DNA of 32,082 bases. Source: Bacillota bacterium. Lineage in GTDB: Bacteria; Bacillota; Clostridia; Christensenellales; Aristaeellaceae. Below are positions 20,934-28,312 of this stretch, one piece after another. Below the pieces are notes generated by a model that saw only the letters and a program-made list of their open reading frames with translations, was not told the origin of the DNA and did not search any database. Numbering within the stretch: the first letter of the stretch is position 1; each line of letters starts with the position of its first letter. The position numbers and the translations under genes were made by a program. Location: the NCBI GenBank assembly GCA_023402355.1, contig JAEXCG010000166.1, forward strand, positions 1 to 32,082, read 5' to 3'.

Positions 20934-22457
20934 GTGCGCTATCTGTTGGGCGTGGATTTGGGCACTTCCGGCACCAAGACGGTGCTTTTTGACGAGGCGG
21001 GGCGGGCCGTGGCGAATTACACGGCGGAATACCCGATGCACCAGCCGCATAACGGTTGGGCGGAGCAGGACCCGGAGGACTGGTACCGCGCGGTGTGCGA
21101 GGGCGCGCAGGCGGTCGTCGCCTCCGCGCACGTAAAGCCGGAGGACGTGGTTTCCGTCGGCTTATCGGGCCAGATGCACGGCCTGGTGATGCTGGACGAG
21201 GCGGGGCGCGTGCTTCGGCGCGCCATCCTCTGGTGCGATCAGCGCACGGGCGCGCAGGCCGAGCGCATGAAGGCGCTCGTCGGCGCCAGGCGCCTCATCG
21301 AGATCACGGCCAACCCCGCGATGACGGGCTTTACCGCCGCGAAGATCCTCTGGGTGCAGGAAAACGAGCCCGAATTGTACGCGCGCTGCCGGCATATCCT
21401 GCTGCCGAAGGATTACATCCGATACCGGCTGACGGGCGAATGGGCGACCGAGGTGTCGGACGCCTCCGGCATGCAGCTCATGGACGTGGCGAAGCGCTGC
21501 TGGTCCGGCGAAGTGCTGGAAAAGCTCTCGATCGACCGGGCGCTGCTCGCGCCCATCTACGAGTCGCCCGACGTGACCGGGCAGGTGCACGCGCGGGCGG
21601 CGGCGGAGACGGGCCTGCGCGCGGGCACGCCCGTCGTGGGCGGCGCGGCGGACAACTCCGCCGCCGCGGTCGGCACGGGTGTGGTCAGGAGCGGCACGGC
21701 CTTTACCACGCTGGGCACCTCCGGCGTCGTATACGCGATTTCCGACGGCGTTTCCATCGACCCGGAGGGGCGCATCCATACCCTGTGCGCCTCCGTGCCC
21801 GGCAAGTGGACGGCCATGAGCTGCACGCTGGCCGCCGGGCTTTCCCTGCGCTGGCTGCGCGACACCTGCTGCGAGGGCGAGGTGCTCCGCGCGCGGGAGG
21901 AGGACGTCGATCCCTACGTGCTGATGGGCAACATGGCCTCCTGCGTGCCGCTGGGCGCGGACCGGCTGATCTACCTGCCCTATCTCATGGGCGAGCGCTG
22001 CCCGCACCCCGACCCGGACTGCCGCGGCGTGTTCTTCGGCCTGTCCGCGATGCACTCGCGCGCCCATCTCATCCGCGCGGTCATGGAGGGCGTCTGCTAT
22101 TCGCAGGCCGAATGCGTGGAGGTCTTCCGCGAGATGGGCGTGCCGGTGGAGGACATGACCGCCTGCGGCGGCGGCGCGCGCAGTCCCCTGTGGCGGCAGA
22201 TGCTCTCCGACCTGTACGGCTGCCCGGTCTCCACCCTCGCGGTGGACGAAGGCCCGGCGCTGGGCGCGGCCATTTTGGCGGGCGTGGGCGCGGGCGTCTA
22301 CGCGAGCGTGGAGCAGGCGGCGGACGCCGTGATCCGCAAGGCCGGCACGCAGCGGCCCGACGCGGCGGCGCACGCGGCCTATCAGCCCTATTTTGACCTG
22401 TATAAGCGCCTGTACCGTAGCCTGAAAGCGGACTTTAAGGCGCTTGCGAGCCTTTGA
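20934..22457 (+). CDS. xylB: Xylulokinase (FGGY carbohydrate kinase)
   Basis: A 507-residue FGGY kinase. The N-terminal phosphate loop is LLGVDLGTSGTKTVLFD, and LSGQMHGLVMLD with ILWCDQRT is diagnostic of xylulokinases (Met-His contact substrate). The C-terminal ATPase lobe has the probable catalytic Asp in GGAADNSAAAVG, LGTSGVVYA and CGGGARSPLWRQML. It phosphorylates D-xylulose to xylulose 5-phosphate for the pentose phosphate pathway. The start is a GTG at 20934 with AAGGG nine bases upstream. Genes for xylose isomerase or transport are not adjacent; instead a zinc-ribbon membrane protein follows 15 bases later, then a YesM/YesN-type pair. Another pentulose or polyol substrate is possible, but XylB is the closest fit. 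Confidence 0.9.
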   Translation: MRYLLGVDLGTSGTKTVLFDEAGRAVANYTAEYPMHQPHNGWAEQDPEDWYRAVCEGAQAVVASAHVKPEDVVSVGLSGQMHGLVMLDEAGRVLRRAILWCDQRTGAQAERMKALVGARRLIEITANPAMTGFTAAKILWVQENEPELYARCRHILLPKDYIRYRLTGEWATEVSDASGMQLMDVAKRCWSGEVLEKLSIDRALLAPIYESPDVTGQVHARAAAETGLRAGTPVVGGAADNSAAAVGTGVVRSGTAFTTLGTSGVVYAISDGVSIDPEGRIHTLCASVPGKWTAMSCTLAAGLSLRWLRDTCCEGEVLRAREEDVDPYVLMGNMASCVPLGADRLIYLPYLMGERCPHPDPDCRGVFFGLSAMHSRAHLIRAVMEGVCYSQAECVEVFREMGVPVEDMTACGGGARSPLWRQMLSDLYGCPVSTLAVDEGPALGAAILAGVGAGVYASVEQAADAVIRKAGTQRPDAAAHAAYQPYFDLYKRLYRSLKADFKALASL

Positions 22458-22472
22458 GGAGGATTTGCGTAC

Positions 22473-22886
22473 ATGAAATTCCTGGACGATTTGCGAGCGC
22501 GTCTGGCCCGGTTCATGCAGGGCCGGTGCGGTCCGGACGCGCTTTCGCGGGCGCTGCTCTACGGCGCGCTGCCGTTTCTGGTGCTGGGCATTCTGCCTCA
22601 CCTTTCGCTCCTCACGCTGATCGCCTATGCCATGGTGGGCTGGGCGCTGTTTCGGATGCTTTCCACCAACTTTACGTCCCGCCGCATGGAAAACGAAAAG
22701 TTCCTGCTGATGGCGCAGCCGCTGCGCCACAAGGCGCAGGAGCGCTACAACCGCTTTAAAAACAGGGACAAGTACGCCTACTTCACCTGCCCCAAGTGCC
22801 GCGGCAAGCTGCGCATCCCGCGGGGCGTGGGCGAGGTCACCGTTACCTGCAAGCTCTGCGGCCACAAGTTCGACCGGAAAGCCTGA
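22473..22886 (+). CDS. Zinc-ribbon membrane protein of unknown function
   Basis: A 137-residue protein. One or two hydrophobic helices lie at about residues 27-62 (ALLYGALPFLVLGILP, LTLIAYAMVGWALF), followed by a basic helical linker (HKAQERYNRFKNRDKY). A C-terminal zinc ribbon has CPKC (106-109) and CKLC (126-129) on two beta knuckles. The topology predicts a cytosolic ribbon held at the membrane. Similar small proteins occur in Clostridia, without known role as far as I know. ATG at 22473 with GAGGA upstream, 15 bases after xylB, and a short gap before the kinase gene suggests all four genes share a transcript. Confidence 0.8.
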   Translation: MKFLDDLRARLARFMQGRCGPDALSRALLYGALPFLVLGILPHLSLLTLIAYAMVGWALFRMLSTNFTSRRMENEKFLLMAQPLRHKAQERYNRFKNRDKYAYFTCPKCRGKLRIPRGVGEVTVTCKLCGHKFDRKA

Positions 22887-22932
22887 AGGCGCGCGGGGCG
22901 CGGCGGGCGTTTGCCCGCAAGGGAGGTGCGCG

Positions 22933-24648
22933 ATGCGCCGGGGACTCAATTTTTTCGAGCGGCTGCTGCTCTGCCTGTGCGTGATCGCGCTCGTCCCGAC
23001 GAGCCTGCTGGGGCTTTACTTTCGGCGGATGACCACGCGCACGCTGATCGAGGCGCAGGCGCAGCAGACGCGCGAGACGGCCTACGCGGTGAGCCTGGCC
23101 GTGGACGCGCTGTGCGCGCGCTACAGCGACACGCTGGTCGCCATCGCCCGCACGCCGGCGGTGCACGGCCTCATCCTCGGCGACGGCGCGCAGGCGCAAA
23201 ACGTAAGCCGCCTGCTCGAGCTCACGCTTTCGGGCGCGCAGGACGAGGCGGCGCTCTACGTGATCTCGGAGGCGGCGGTGCTGCTTTCGACCGACGATCC
23301 GCCGGAGCAGATCGACCCTGCGCGCGGCGGCGAGGCGCTTGGGCGGGCGCACGCGGCCGCGGACCCGGTCGTGCTGGTGACGCCGTACCGCTCCGCGCAC
23401 GGCCAAAGGTACGCCGTCATGCTCTGCCGCGCGGTGCGCTACCGGGCGGAGGTCATCGGCTACGTCGCCTGCGCGCTCACCCGCGACGCGCTGACGCAGG
23501 CGTACTCCCCCTACGTGCAGAAGGCGGGCGCGCAGGCGATGCTGTGCGACGCAGCGGGCGCCGTCGCGCTGGACATGCTCGATCCCCGGCGCGAGGGAAG
23601 TCTTCTGTCAGACGCGCAGACGCTTTCGATGCTGAAAACGCCGGGCGACGCGCGGGTGGACGACGAGTGGGTCGGGGTGCAGCCCGGCGTGCACGGGGCG
23701 CTGCGCGTCCTGTGCGCCACGTCGCTTTCCTCGGTGGAGCGAGCGGGCGAGATGTTCACGAACATCACGGTGCTGGCCTGCCTCGTCACCGGGGCCGCCT
23801 GCATCGCGGTCGCGCTGCTGCTCGCGCGCTACCTGTCCCGGCCCGTGCGCAGGCTGTCCCGGGCCATGGAGCGCGTCGCGGCGGGCGCGATCGGCACGCA
23901 CATCGAGGAGCGCGAGGGGGACGAGTTCGGCGCGCTCGCGCACTCGTTCAACCGCATGTCCGATCAGCTTCAGGACGTGGTCGATCAACTGGTGCGCCGC
24001 CAGGACGCGGAGCGCAGCGCGCAGTACCGCGCCCTGCAGGCGCAGGTGAATCCGCACTTCTTGTACAACACGCTGGATACCATCAAGTGGCTCATCAAGC
24101 TGGGCCGCAGCGACGACGCGGCGCAGGTGACCACGCAGTTCGCCCGCCTGATGCGCGCGAGCACCGAGCGGGGCGAGGAATTCGTGACGCTTGGCGAGAG
24201 CCTGCGGCTCATCAAGAGCTACGTGAAGATTCAGAGCCTGCGCTACGAGTCTTTTACCTATGAAGAGGACGTGGACGAGGCATTGATGGGGGAGCGCCTG
24301 CCGCGTCTGCTGCTTCAGCCGCTCGTGGAGAACGCGATTTTGCACGGCCTTGCCGGGCGCGCGGACGGCAGGCTGATCCTGCGCGCACGCGCGCAGGGGG
24401 AGCGCATGCGCATCGAGGTGGAGGACAACGGCGCGGGCATCGAGCCTGCGCGGATGCAGGACGTGCTGGATGGAAGGCGCGCGGAGGACGGGCGCGAGCA
24501 CGTGGGCGTCGCCAACGTGCAGGGGCGGCTTCGCCTGCACTACGGCGAGGCCTGCGGGCTTGAGCTCGTCAACCTGCCGGAGGGCGGCCTTCTGGTGCGC
24601 CTGACGATACCCAGAATGCGCGGGGAGGAAGAATCGTGTACAAGGTAA
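22933..24648 (+). CDS. Sensor histidine kinase of the YesM/LytS-type family
   Basis: A 571-residue sensor. A first transmembrane helix (about 12-30) is followed by a large extracellular region, probably a Cache-type sensor (about 35-275), a second helix near 277-298 (VLACLVTGAACIAVALLLARYL) and a HAMP domain (LSRPVRRLSRAMERVAAG to FGALAHSFNRM). The kinase domain (His_kinase family) has phospho-acceptor His375 in NPHFLYN and the ATP-binding N box LLLQPLVENAILHG with EDNGAGIE. ATG at 22933 with GGGAGG upstream. The gene overlaps the next one by 13 bases, so kinase and regulator are coupled. Members of this family usually sense sugars or glycans and control carbohydrate uptake, consistent with xylB upstream. 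Confidence 0.93.
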   Translation: MRRGLNFFERLLLCLCVIALVPTSLLGLYFRRMTTRTLIEAQAQQTRETAYAVSLAVDALCARYSDTLVAIARTPAVHGLILGDGAQAQNVSRLLELTLSGAQDEAALYVISEAAVLLSTDDPPEQIDPARGGEALGRAHAAADPVVLVTPYRSAHGQRYAVMLCRAVRYRAEVIGYVACALTRDALTQAYSPYVQKAGAQAMLCDAAGAVALDMLDPRREGSLLSDAQTLSMLKTPGDARVDDEWVGVQPGVHGALRVLCATSLSSVERAGEMFTNITVLACLVTGAACIAVALLLARYLSRPVRRLSRAMERVAAGAIGTHIEEREGDEFGALAHSFNRMSDQLQDVVDQLVRRQDAERSAQYRALQAQVNPHFLYNTLDTIKWLIKLGRSDDAAQVTTQFARLMRASTERGEEFVTLGESLRLIKSYVKIQSLRYESFTYEEDVDEALMGERLPRLLLQPLVENAILHGLAGRADGRLILRARAQGERMRIEVEDNGAGIEPARMQDVLDGRRAEDGREHVGVANVQGRLRLHYGEACGLELVNLPEGGLLVRLTIPRMRGEEESCTR

Positions 24649-25409
24649 TCCTCGTGGAGGACGAAACGCTGCTGCGGCGCGGTCTGCTCATGACGACGCC
24701 CTGGCAGCAGCTGGACATGGAGGTCGTGGGCGAGGCGGCGACCGGTGCGGAGGGGCTCGCGCTGATCGAGCGGGTCGCGCCGGACATCGTGATGACCGAC
24801 ATCAAGATGCCGGGCATGGACGGTCTTTCGATGATCCGCGCGGCGGGGCCGGAGGGCGCGGGCGCCTACATCGTGCTGACAGGCTTTGGCGAGTTTCAGC
24901 TCGCGCGCGAGGCGCTGCAGCTGGGCGTGTGCGATTACCTGCTCAAGCCCGTGGACGACGAGGAATTGGTGGCGGCCCTGCGCCGCGCCGCGCAGCGCGC
25001 GGACCGGCGCAAGCTGCACGAGCAGATGGTCGAGCAGGCGGGCACGCGGCTGGAGGAGTTTGAGCTGCGCGCGCAGCACATGGGCGGCGACCAGTACGTG
25101 GAGGCGGCCGTGCGCATCATCCACGAGCAGTACGCCATGCCGCTGACGCTGCGCGAGGTCGCGCAGACGCTGCACGTCTCCGAGAGCCATCTCAGCCACC
25201 TGTTTCAAAAGCATACGGCGTTTTCGTTCGTGGAATTTCTCACCTTTTACCGCGTCAAGCGGGCGATAGCGCTCCTTCAGGACCCGTCCATCCGCGTCTA
25301 CGAGGTGGCGGATCTCGTCGGCTACCGCGACTTTCGCTATTTCAGCCAGACGTTCAAGAAGATCGTCGGCGTGACGCCCAGCGAGTACCGCGAGGGCAAG
25401 CGGGCCTAG
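24636..25409 (+). CDS. Response regulator with AraC-type DNA-binding domain (YesN-like)
   Basis: A 257-residue two-domain regulator. A receiver domain (about 1-120) has acidic pair EDE (8-10), phospho-acceptor Asp55 in MTDIKMPGMDG and the conserved Lys in LLKPVDD. After a coiled linker (RKLHEQMVEQAGTRLEEFEL), an AraC-type double helix-turn-helix covers about 155-257 (LTLREVAQTLHVSESHLSHLFQ, VYEVADLVGYRDFRYFSQTFKK). The start is a GTG at 24636 inside the kinase gene with GGGGAGGAA upstream. It should activate promoters when phosphorylated by the adjacent YesM-like kinase; no ABC sugar transporter, the usual target, is visible in the window. It converges on the TVP38-like gene with only two bases between the stop codons. 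Confidence 0.93.
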   Translation: MYKVILVEDETLLRRGLLMTTPWQQLDMEVVGEAATGAEGLALIERVAPDIVMTDIKMPGMDGLSMIRAAGPEGAGAYIVLTGFGEFQLAREALQLGVCDYLLKPVDDEELVAALRRAAQRADRRKLHEQMVEQAGTRLEEFELRAQHMGGDQYVEAAVRIIHEQYAMPLTLREVAQTLHVSESHLSHLFQKHTAFSFVEFLTFYRVKRAIALLQDPSIRVYEVADLVGYRDFRYFSQTFKKIVGVTPSEYREGKRA

Positions 25410-25425
25410 CGTCAGGCCGCCTTTT
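25402..25425 (+). terminator. Weak terminator-like hairpin across the convergent stop codons
   Basis: GGCCT (25403-25407) and AGGCC (25414-25418) form a five-pair stem followed by GCCTTTTCC. It spans both stop codons. A short stem and only four T make strong termination doubtful. Confidence 0.35.
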
Positions 25426-26101
25426 CCTCACGGCTCAGCTTTCGGTAGTACCACAGCCCGGCCGCGCTGATGAGCCCGGTGAGCAGGAACACCGCCGCGG
25501 CGAAGAGGTAATTCTGCTGCCCCAGCGCGCTGCCGCCGATGGTGGAGGTGATGATCGACGGAATGCGCGCCACGCCGGTCACCAGCAGCACGTCGGAAAG
25601 GCGCATGCGCGTGAGCCCCAGGCCGTAGTTGAGCAGGTCCTTGGGGGAGCCGGGGATGAAGAAGATCACGAACACCAGCAGCTTTAAGCGCTTGGTGTTT
25701 TGCAGGAAGCCGAGCGAGTCGATCTGCTCCTGCTTGAAGAAGAGGCGCATCAGCCGCGTGCCGTAGCGGCGCGTGAGCGGCACCACCGCCAGGCAGCCCA
25801 GCAGCGCGCCCGCCAGACAAAGCGCCATGCCCTGCCAGGCGCCGAAGGCGTAGCCCGCCGCGATTTCGAGCGGCTCGCCGGGGAGCACCGCGACGGCGAC
25901 CTGCAGAAACATCAGCCCCACGCAGGCCAGCTTCCCCCAGACGCCCTTGTCCGCGACCCAGGCGCGGAACGTCTGCGGGTCCTTTACCAGGTTCATCAGC
26001 GGCCCGGACAGCGCGAAGGCGAGCGCCGCGAGGCAGGCGACGCCCGCGAGCAGCAGGCAGACGCCCTTGACCTTCGATCGGTCTATCTTCTTTCCGTTCA
26101 A
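25412..26101 (-). CDS. TVP38/TMEM64-family membrane protein
   Basis: A 229-residue integral membrane protein of the VTT/TVP38 (SNARE-associated, DedA-like) superfamily. Hydrophobic helices occur at about 8-28, 50-72, 78-100 and in the C-terminal third. The family motifs are LPGEPLEIAAGYAFGAWQG and FFIPGSPKDLLNYGLG; GSPKD corresponds to the conserved GxPKD re-entrant loop. Recent work links such proteins to lipid scrambling. The start is a TTG at 26101, nine bases after AAGGAG, giving MNGKKIDRSK before the first helix; the long upstream frame through the kinase gene is a shadow. It is the third gene of the response-regulator/kinase operon, 74 bases after the kinase. Confidence 0.85.
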   Translation of the reverse strand: MNGKKIDRSKVKGVCLLLAGVACLAALAFALSGPLMNLVKDPQTFRAWVADKGVWGKLACVGLMFLQVAVAVLPGEPLEIAAGYAFGAWQGMALCLAGALLGCLAVVPLTRRYGTRLMRLFFKQEQIDSLGFLQNTKRLKLLVFVIFFIPGSPKDLLNYGLGLTRMRLSDVLLVTGVARIPSIITSTIGGSALGQQNYLFAAAVFLLTGLISAAGLWYYRKLSREEKAA

Positions 26102-26122
26102 AAAAACACACTCCTTGCGATC

Positions 26123-26149
26123 GGACGGCGGCGAAAGCCGTCCCTTTTT
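26123..26149 (+). terminator. Plus-strand intrinsic terminator beyond the TVP38 gene
   Basis: GGACGGC (26123-26129), loop, GCCGTCC (26137-26143), C and five T (26145-26149). There is no plus-strand gene directly upstream; the nearest is the response regulator ending at 25409. On the minus strand it has no T-run and forms a 5'-leader hairpin just before the TVP38 ribosome binding site. Confidence 0.6.
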
Positions 26150-26175
26150 CGTAAGGAGAGTGTACCTTGAAATGT

Positions 26176-27546
26176 TCAACTTTTTCTCGACTGTGCAAAA
26201 CTGGCGAAAAAAGCGCTGATGCTGGCGCCGCCGCCTTCGCCGTTTGAAAGCACGAGGCTGCCGCCGTGGCGCTCGCACAGCACGCGGCAGATGTTCAGCC
26301 CCAGGCCGAAGTGCGCGGCGTCGTCGCGCCGGTCGCCCCGGTAAAAGGGGCGCGTCGCGTTGCGCAGGGCGTCGGCGGAAAAACCCGGCCCGTCGTCCGA
26401 AAGGCGCAGCAGGAACGTCTCGCTGGCCGCCGCGCACTCCATGCGCAGACCGGCGCGGGCGTAGCGCAGGGCGTTTGAAAGCAGGTTGTCGCACACGCGC
26501 TGCACGAGCGGCGCGTCCAGCGACAGCTCGATTTCGGGGTGCGAGACGGAGAAGGAAAGCGTAAGCCCCATTTCCCGGCAGAGCACCTCCGCCGAGGCGC
26601 GAAGCGAATTCGCCATGTCCGCGCAGGCGATCCGCCGCGGGTGCAGCTCGATGTCCTCCAGGCGCTGCAGCTCGGTCATGGTGGCGACGTAGCCTTCCAG
26701 GCGGCTGATGTGCGCGCTCATGGTGTCCAGCGTGGAAAGCGCCTTTTCGGTCGTGATCTTGCCGCTGGGCATGAACTGGCGCAGCATGTCCGTCTGCCCG
26801 CGAAGCACGGTGAGCGGCGTGCGCAGGTCGTGCGAAAAGGCGGCGTTCAGCCGCTTTCGCTCCTCCATGGAGCGCCACATCGCCCGCTCGTTTTGCACCA
26901 GTGCGGCGCGCATGCGCTCAAACGCGGCGCAGAGCTGGCCCAGCTCGTCCTTCCGGTCGTACTCGATGTGAAAGTCGAGGTTGTTTTCCTCGATTTGCCT
27001 GGAAGCGTCGCGAAGCAGGAGCAGGGGCGTGCGCATGCGGCGCTTGTAAAAGGAGAAGCTGCACGCGCCGACCGCGCCCAGCAGGCACAGCGGGATCGTC
27101 AGGATCTGGCCCGCGCGGATGAAGCCCAGCGCAAGGCGGTCGCCGGGGGCGAGGTCGACGACCTGAAGCAGCACGCCGTCCTCCGTGACCTGATATGCGG
27201 CGACGTCCGAGATGGAAATGTAGACGTTTCCGTCCGCCGGAGGTTCGCTGAAGTACGACAGGTAATCGTTTCGCATCCGGTAATAGATTTCCGAGTAAAA
27301 CTGCATCAGCAAAAGACAGACGAGCGTGCCTGCGGCCAGATAAAACAGGATGTACGCGGGGAACGCCTTTCGCAGGGACAGGTTTCCGAACCACGCGCGC
27401 AGCCGCCCGCGCTTTGAACGCCGCGCGATTCGCCGGGCGGTCCGCCGCTCCTTCCTTGCGAGCCGCTTCTCCCGCTTGTGGGCGCGGCGGCTTGCGCGGG
27501 CCGCCCTGCGGGCCTCCTTTCGCCGGCGTCTCTCTACTTGACCCAT
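26176..27546 (-). CDS. Membrane sensor histidine kinase with arginine-rich N-terminus
   Basis: A 456-residue OmpR-type (EnvZ-like) kinase. The first 50 residues hold 21 Arg and 5 Lys with alanines (RRRRKEARRAARASRRAHK and on), an exceptional charged helix before the first membrane segment (about 62-82). A short extracellular loop (83-140) precedes the second (about 147-166). HAMP-like region about 168-225; DHp box with His239 (FSHDLRTPLTVLRG); catalytic domain with CDNLLSNALRYA, SDDGPGF and FGLGLNIC. The ATG at 27546 overlaps the end of the response-regulator gene by 13 bases. No other in-frame start exists in the basic stretch, so it is probably translated. The basic stretch may bind membrane lipids or nucleic acid; this is inference. 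Confidence 0.92.
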   Translation of the reverse strand: MGQVERRRRKEARRAARASRRAHKREKRLARKERRTARRIARRSKRGRLRAWFGNLSLRKAFPAYILFYLAAGTLVCLLLMQFYSEIYYRMRNDYLSYFSEPPADGNVYISISDVAAYQVTEDGVLLQVVDLAPGDRLALGFIRAGQILTIPLCLLGAVGACSFSFYKRRMRTPLLLLRDASRQIEENNLDFHIEYDRKDELGQLCAAFERMRAALVQNERAMWRSMEERKRLNAAFSHDLRTPLTVLRGQTDMLRQFMPSGKITTEKALSTLDTMSAHISRLEGYVATMTELQRLEDIELHPRRIACADMANSLRASAEVLCREMGLTLSFSVSHPEIELSLDAPLVQRVCDNLLSNALRYARAGLRMECAAASETFLLRLSDDGPGFSADALRNATRPFYRGDRRDDAAHFGLGLNICRVLCERHGGSLVLSNGEGGGASISAFFASFAQSRKS

Positions 27547-28208
27547 TTATAGCCCACTCCCCAAACGGTCTCGATGCGCGCGCTGCACCCCGCCTGCGTG
27601 AGCTTTTGGCGGAGCCTTCGGATGTGCTCGGGGATGACGCTGCTGTCGCCCTCCGCGTCGTACCCCCAGACGGCCTCGTAGATGCGCTCGCGGTCGAAGA
27701 CCTGCCCGGCGTTTTCCGTGAGCAGCGCCAGAATGTCGAATTCCTTCTTCGCCAGCGGAATGGGCTCTCCGCCTGCGTATGCGCAGTGGCTCGCGTAGTC
27801 GACGGTGAGGTCGCCGTCGAAGCGCACGCGGGTGCTTTGCGCGCGCCGGGCCTCGCGGCGCAGGTGCGCCTTGACCCGCGCGCCGAGCTGCTCGATGCTG
27901 AACGGCTTCATCACGTAGTCGTCGCCGCCCACGCCGAGCCCCCGCAGCATGTCGGATTCCTCCACGCGCGCGGTGACAAAGACGATGGGGCAGGAGACGT
28001 GCTCGCGGATGCGTCGGCAGATGGTGAGCCCGTCGATGTCGGGCAGGCCGATGTCCAGCAGGATGAGGTCGGGCCCCTGTTCGGCCCGGCGGAGCGCCTG
28101 TTCGCCGTTTTGCGCGGTGACGACGCGGAACCCCTCCATTTCAAAGTAGTCGCGAAGCATGGACAGGATGTCCGCTTCGTCGTCGACGATGAGCAAGGTC
28201 GGCTGCAT
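27534..28208 (-). CDS. OmpR/PhoB-family response regulator
   Basis: A 224-residue regulator. Receiver domain about 1-120 with VDDEAD (acidic pair), phospho-acceptor Asp52 in LLDIGLPDIDG, and YVMKPF with the conserved Lys. A winged-helix domain (about 130-224) has PLAKKEFDILALLTENAGQV, the recognition helix EGDSSVIPEHIRRLRQKL, and the wing VWGVGYKWVK. The ATG at 28208 is chosen for AGGAGGG six bases upstream, not the earlier ATG at 28232. First gene of the leftward regulator-kinase-TVP38 operon; the kinase start overlaps its stop. The target genes are not known, but the VTT protein downstream and the adjacent MATE gene are plausible. Confidence 0.95.
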   Translation of the reverse strand: MQPTLLIVDDEADILSMLRDYFEMEGFRVVTAQNGEQALRRAEQGPDLILLDIGLPDIDGLTICRRIREHVSCPIVFVTARVEESDMLRGLGVGGDDYVMKPFSIEQLGARVKAHLRREARRAQSTRVRFDGDLTVDYASHCAYAGGEPIPLAKKEFDILALLTENAGQVFDRERIYEAVWGYDAEGDSSVIPEHIRRLRQKLTQAGCSARIETVWGVGYKWVK

Positions 28209-28268
28209 AACAATCCCTCCTGTAGGCAGCATAGCCCGAAATCTTCAAGAAATTCTCTATTCCGGGGT

Positions 28269-28293
28269 GAAAGAAAGCCGCGCGAGGCGGCTT
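28269..28293 (-). terminator. Rho-independent terminator of the second MATE gene
   Basis: Minus strand: AAGCCGC (28287-28293) pairs with GCGGCTT (28275-28281) around a five-base loop, followed by TCTTTCA. It lies 20 bases after the MATE stop codon. Confidence 0.7.
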
Positions 28294-28312
28294 GAAAGCG
28301 GGATGTATGGGG

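Noticed and set aside
21162..22949. 595-codon minus-strand frame opposite xylB
   Set aside because: Antisense shadow; crosses the zinc-ribbon gene as well and has no recognisable domain.
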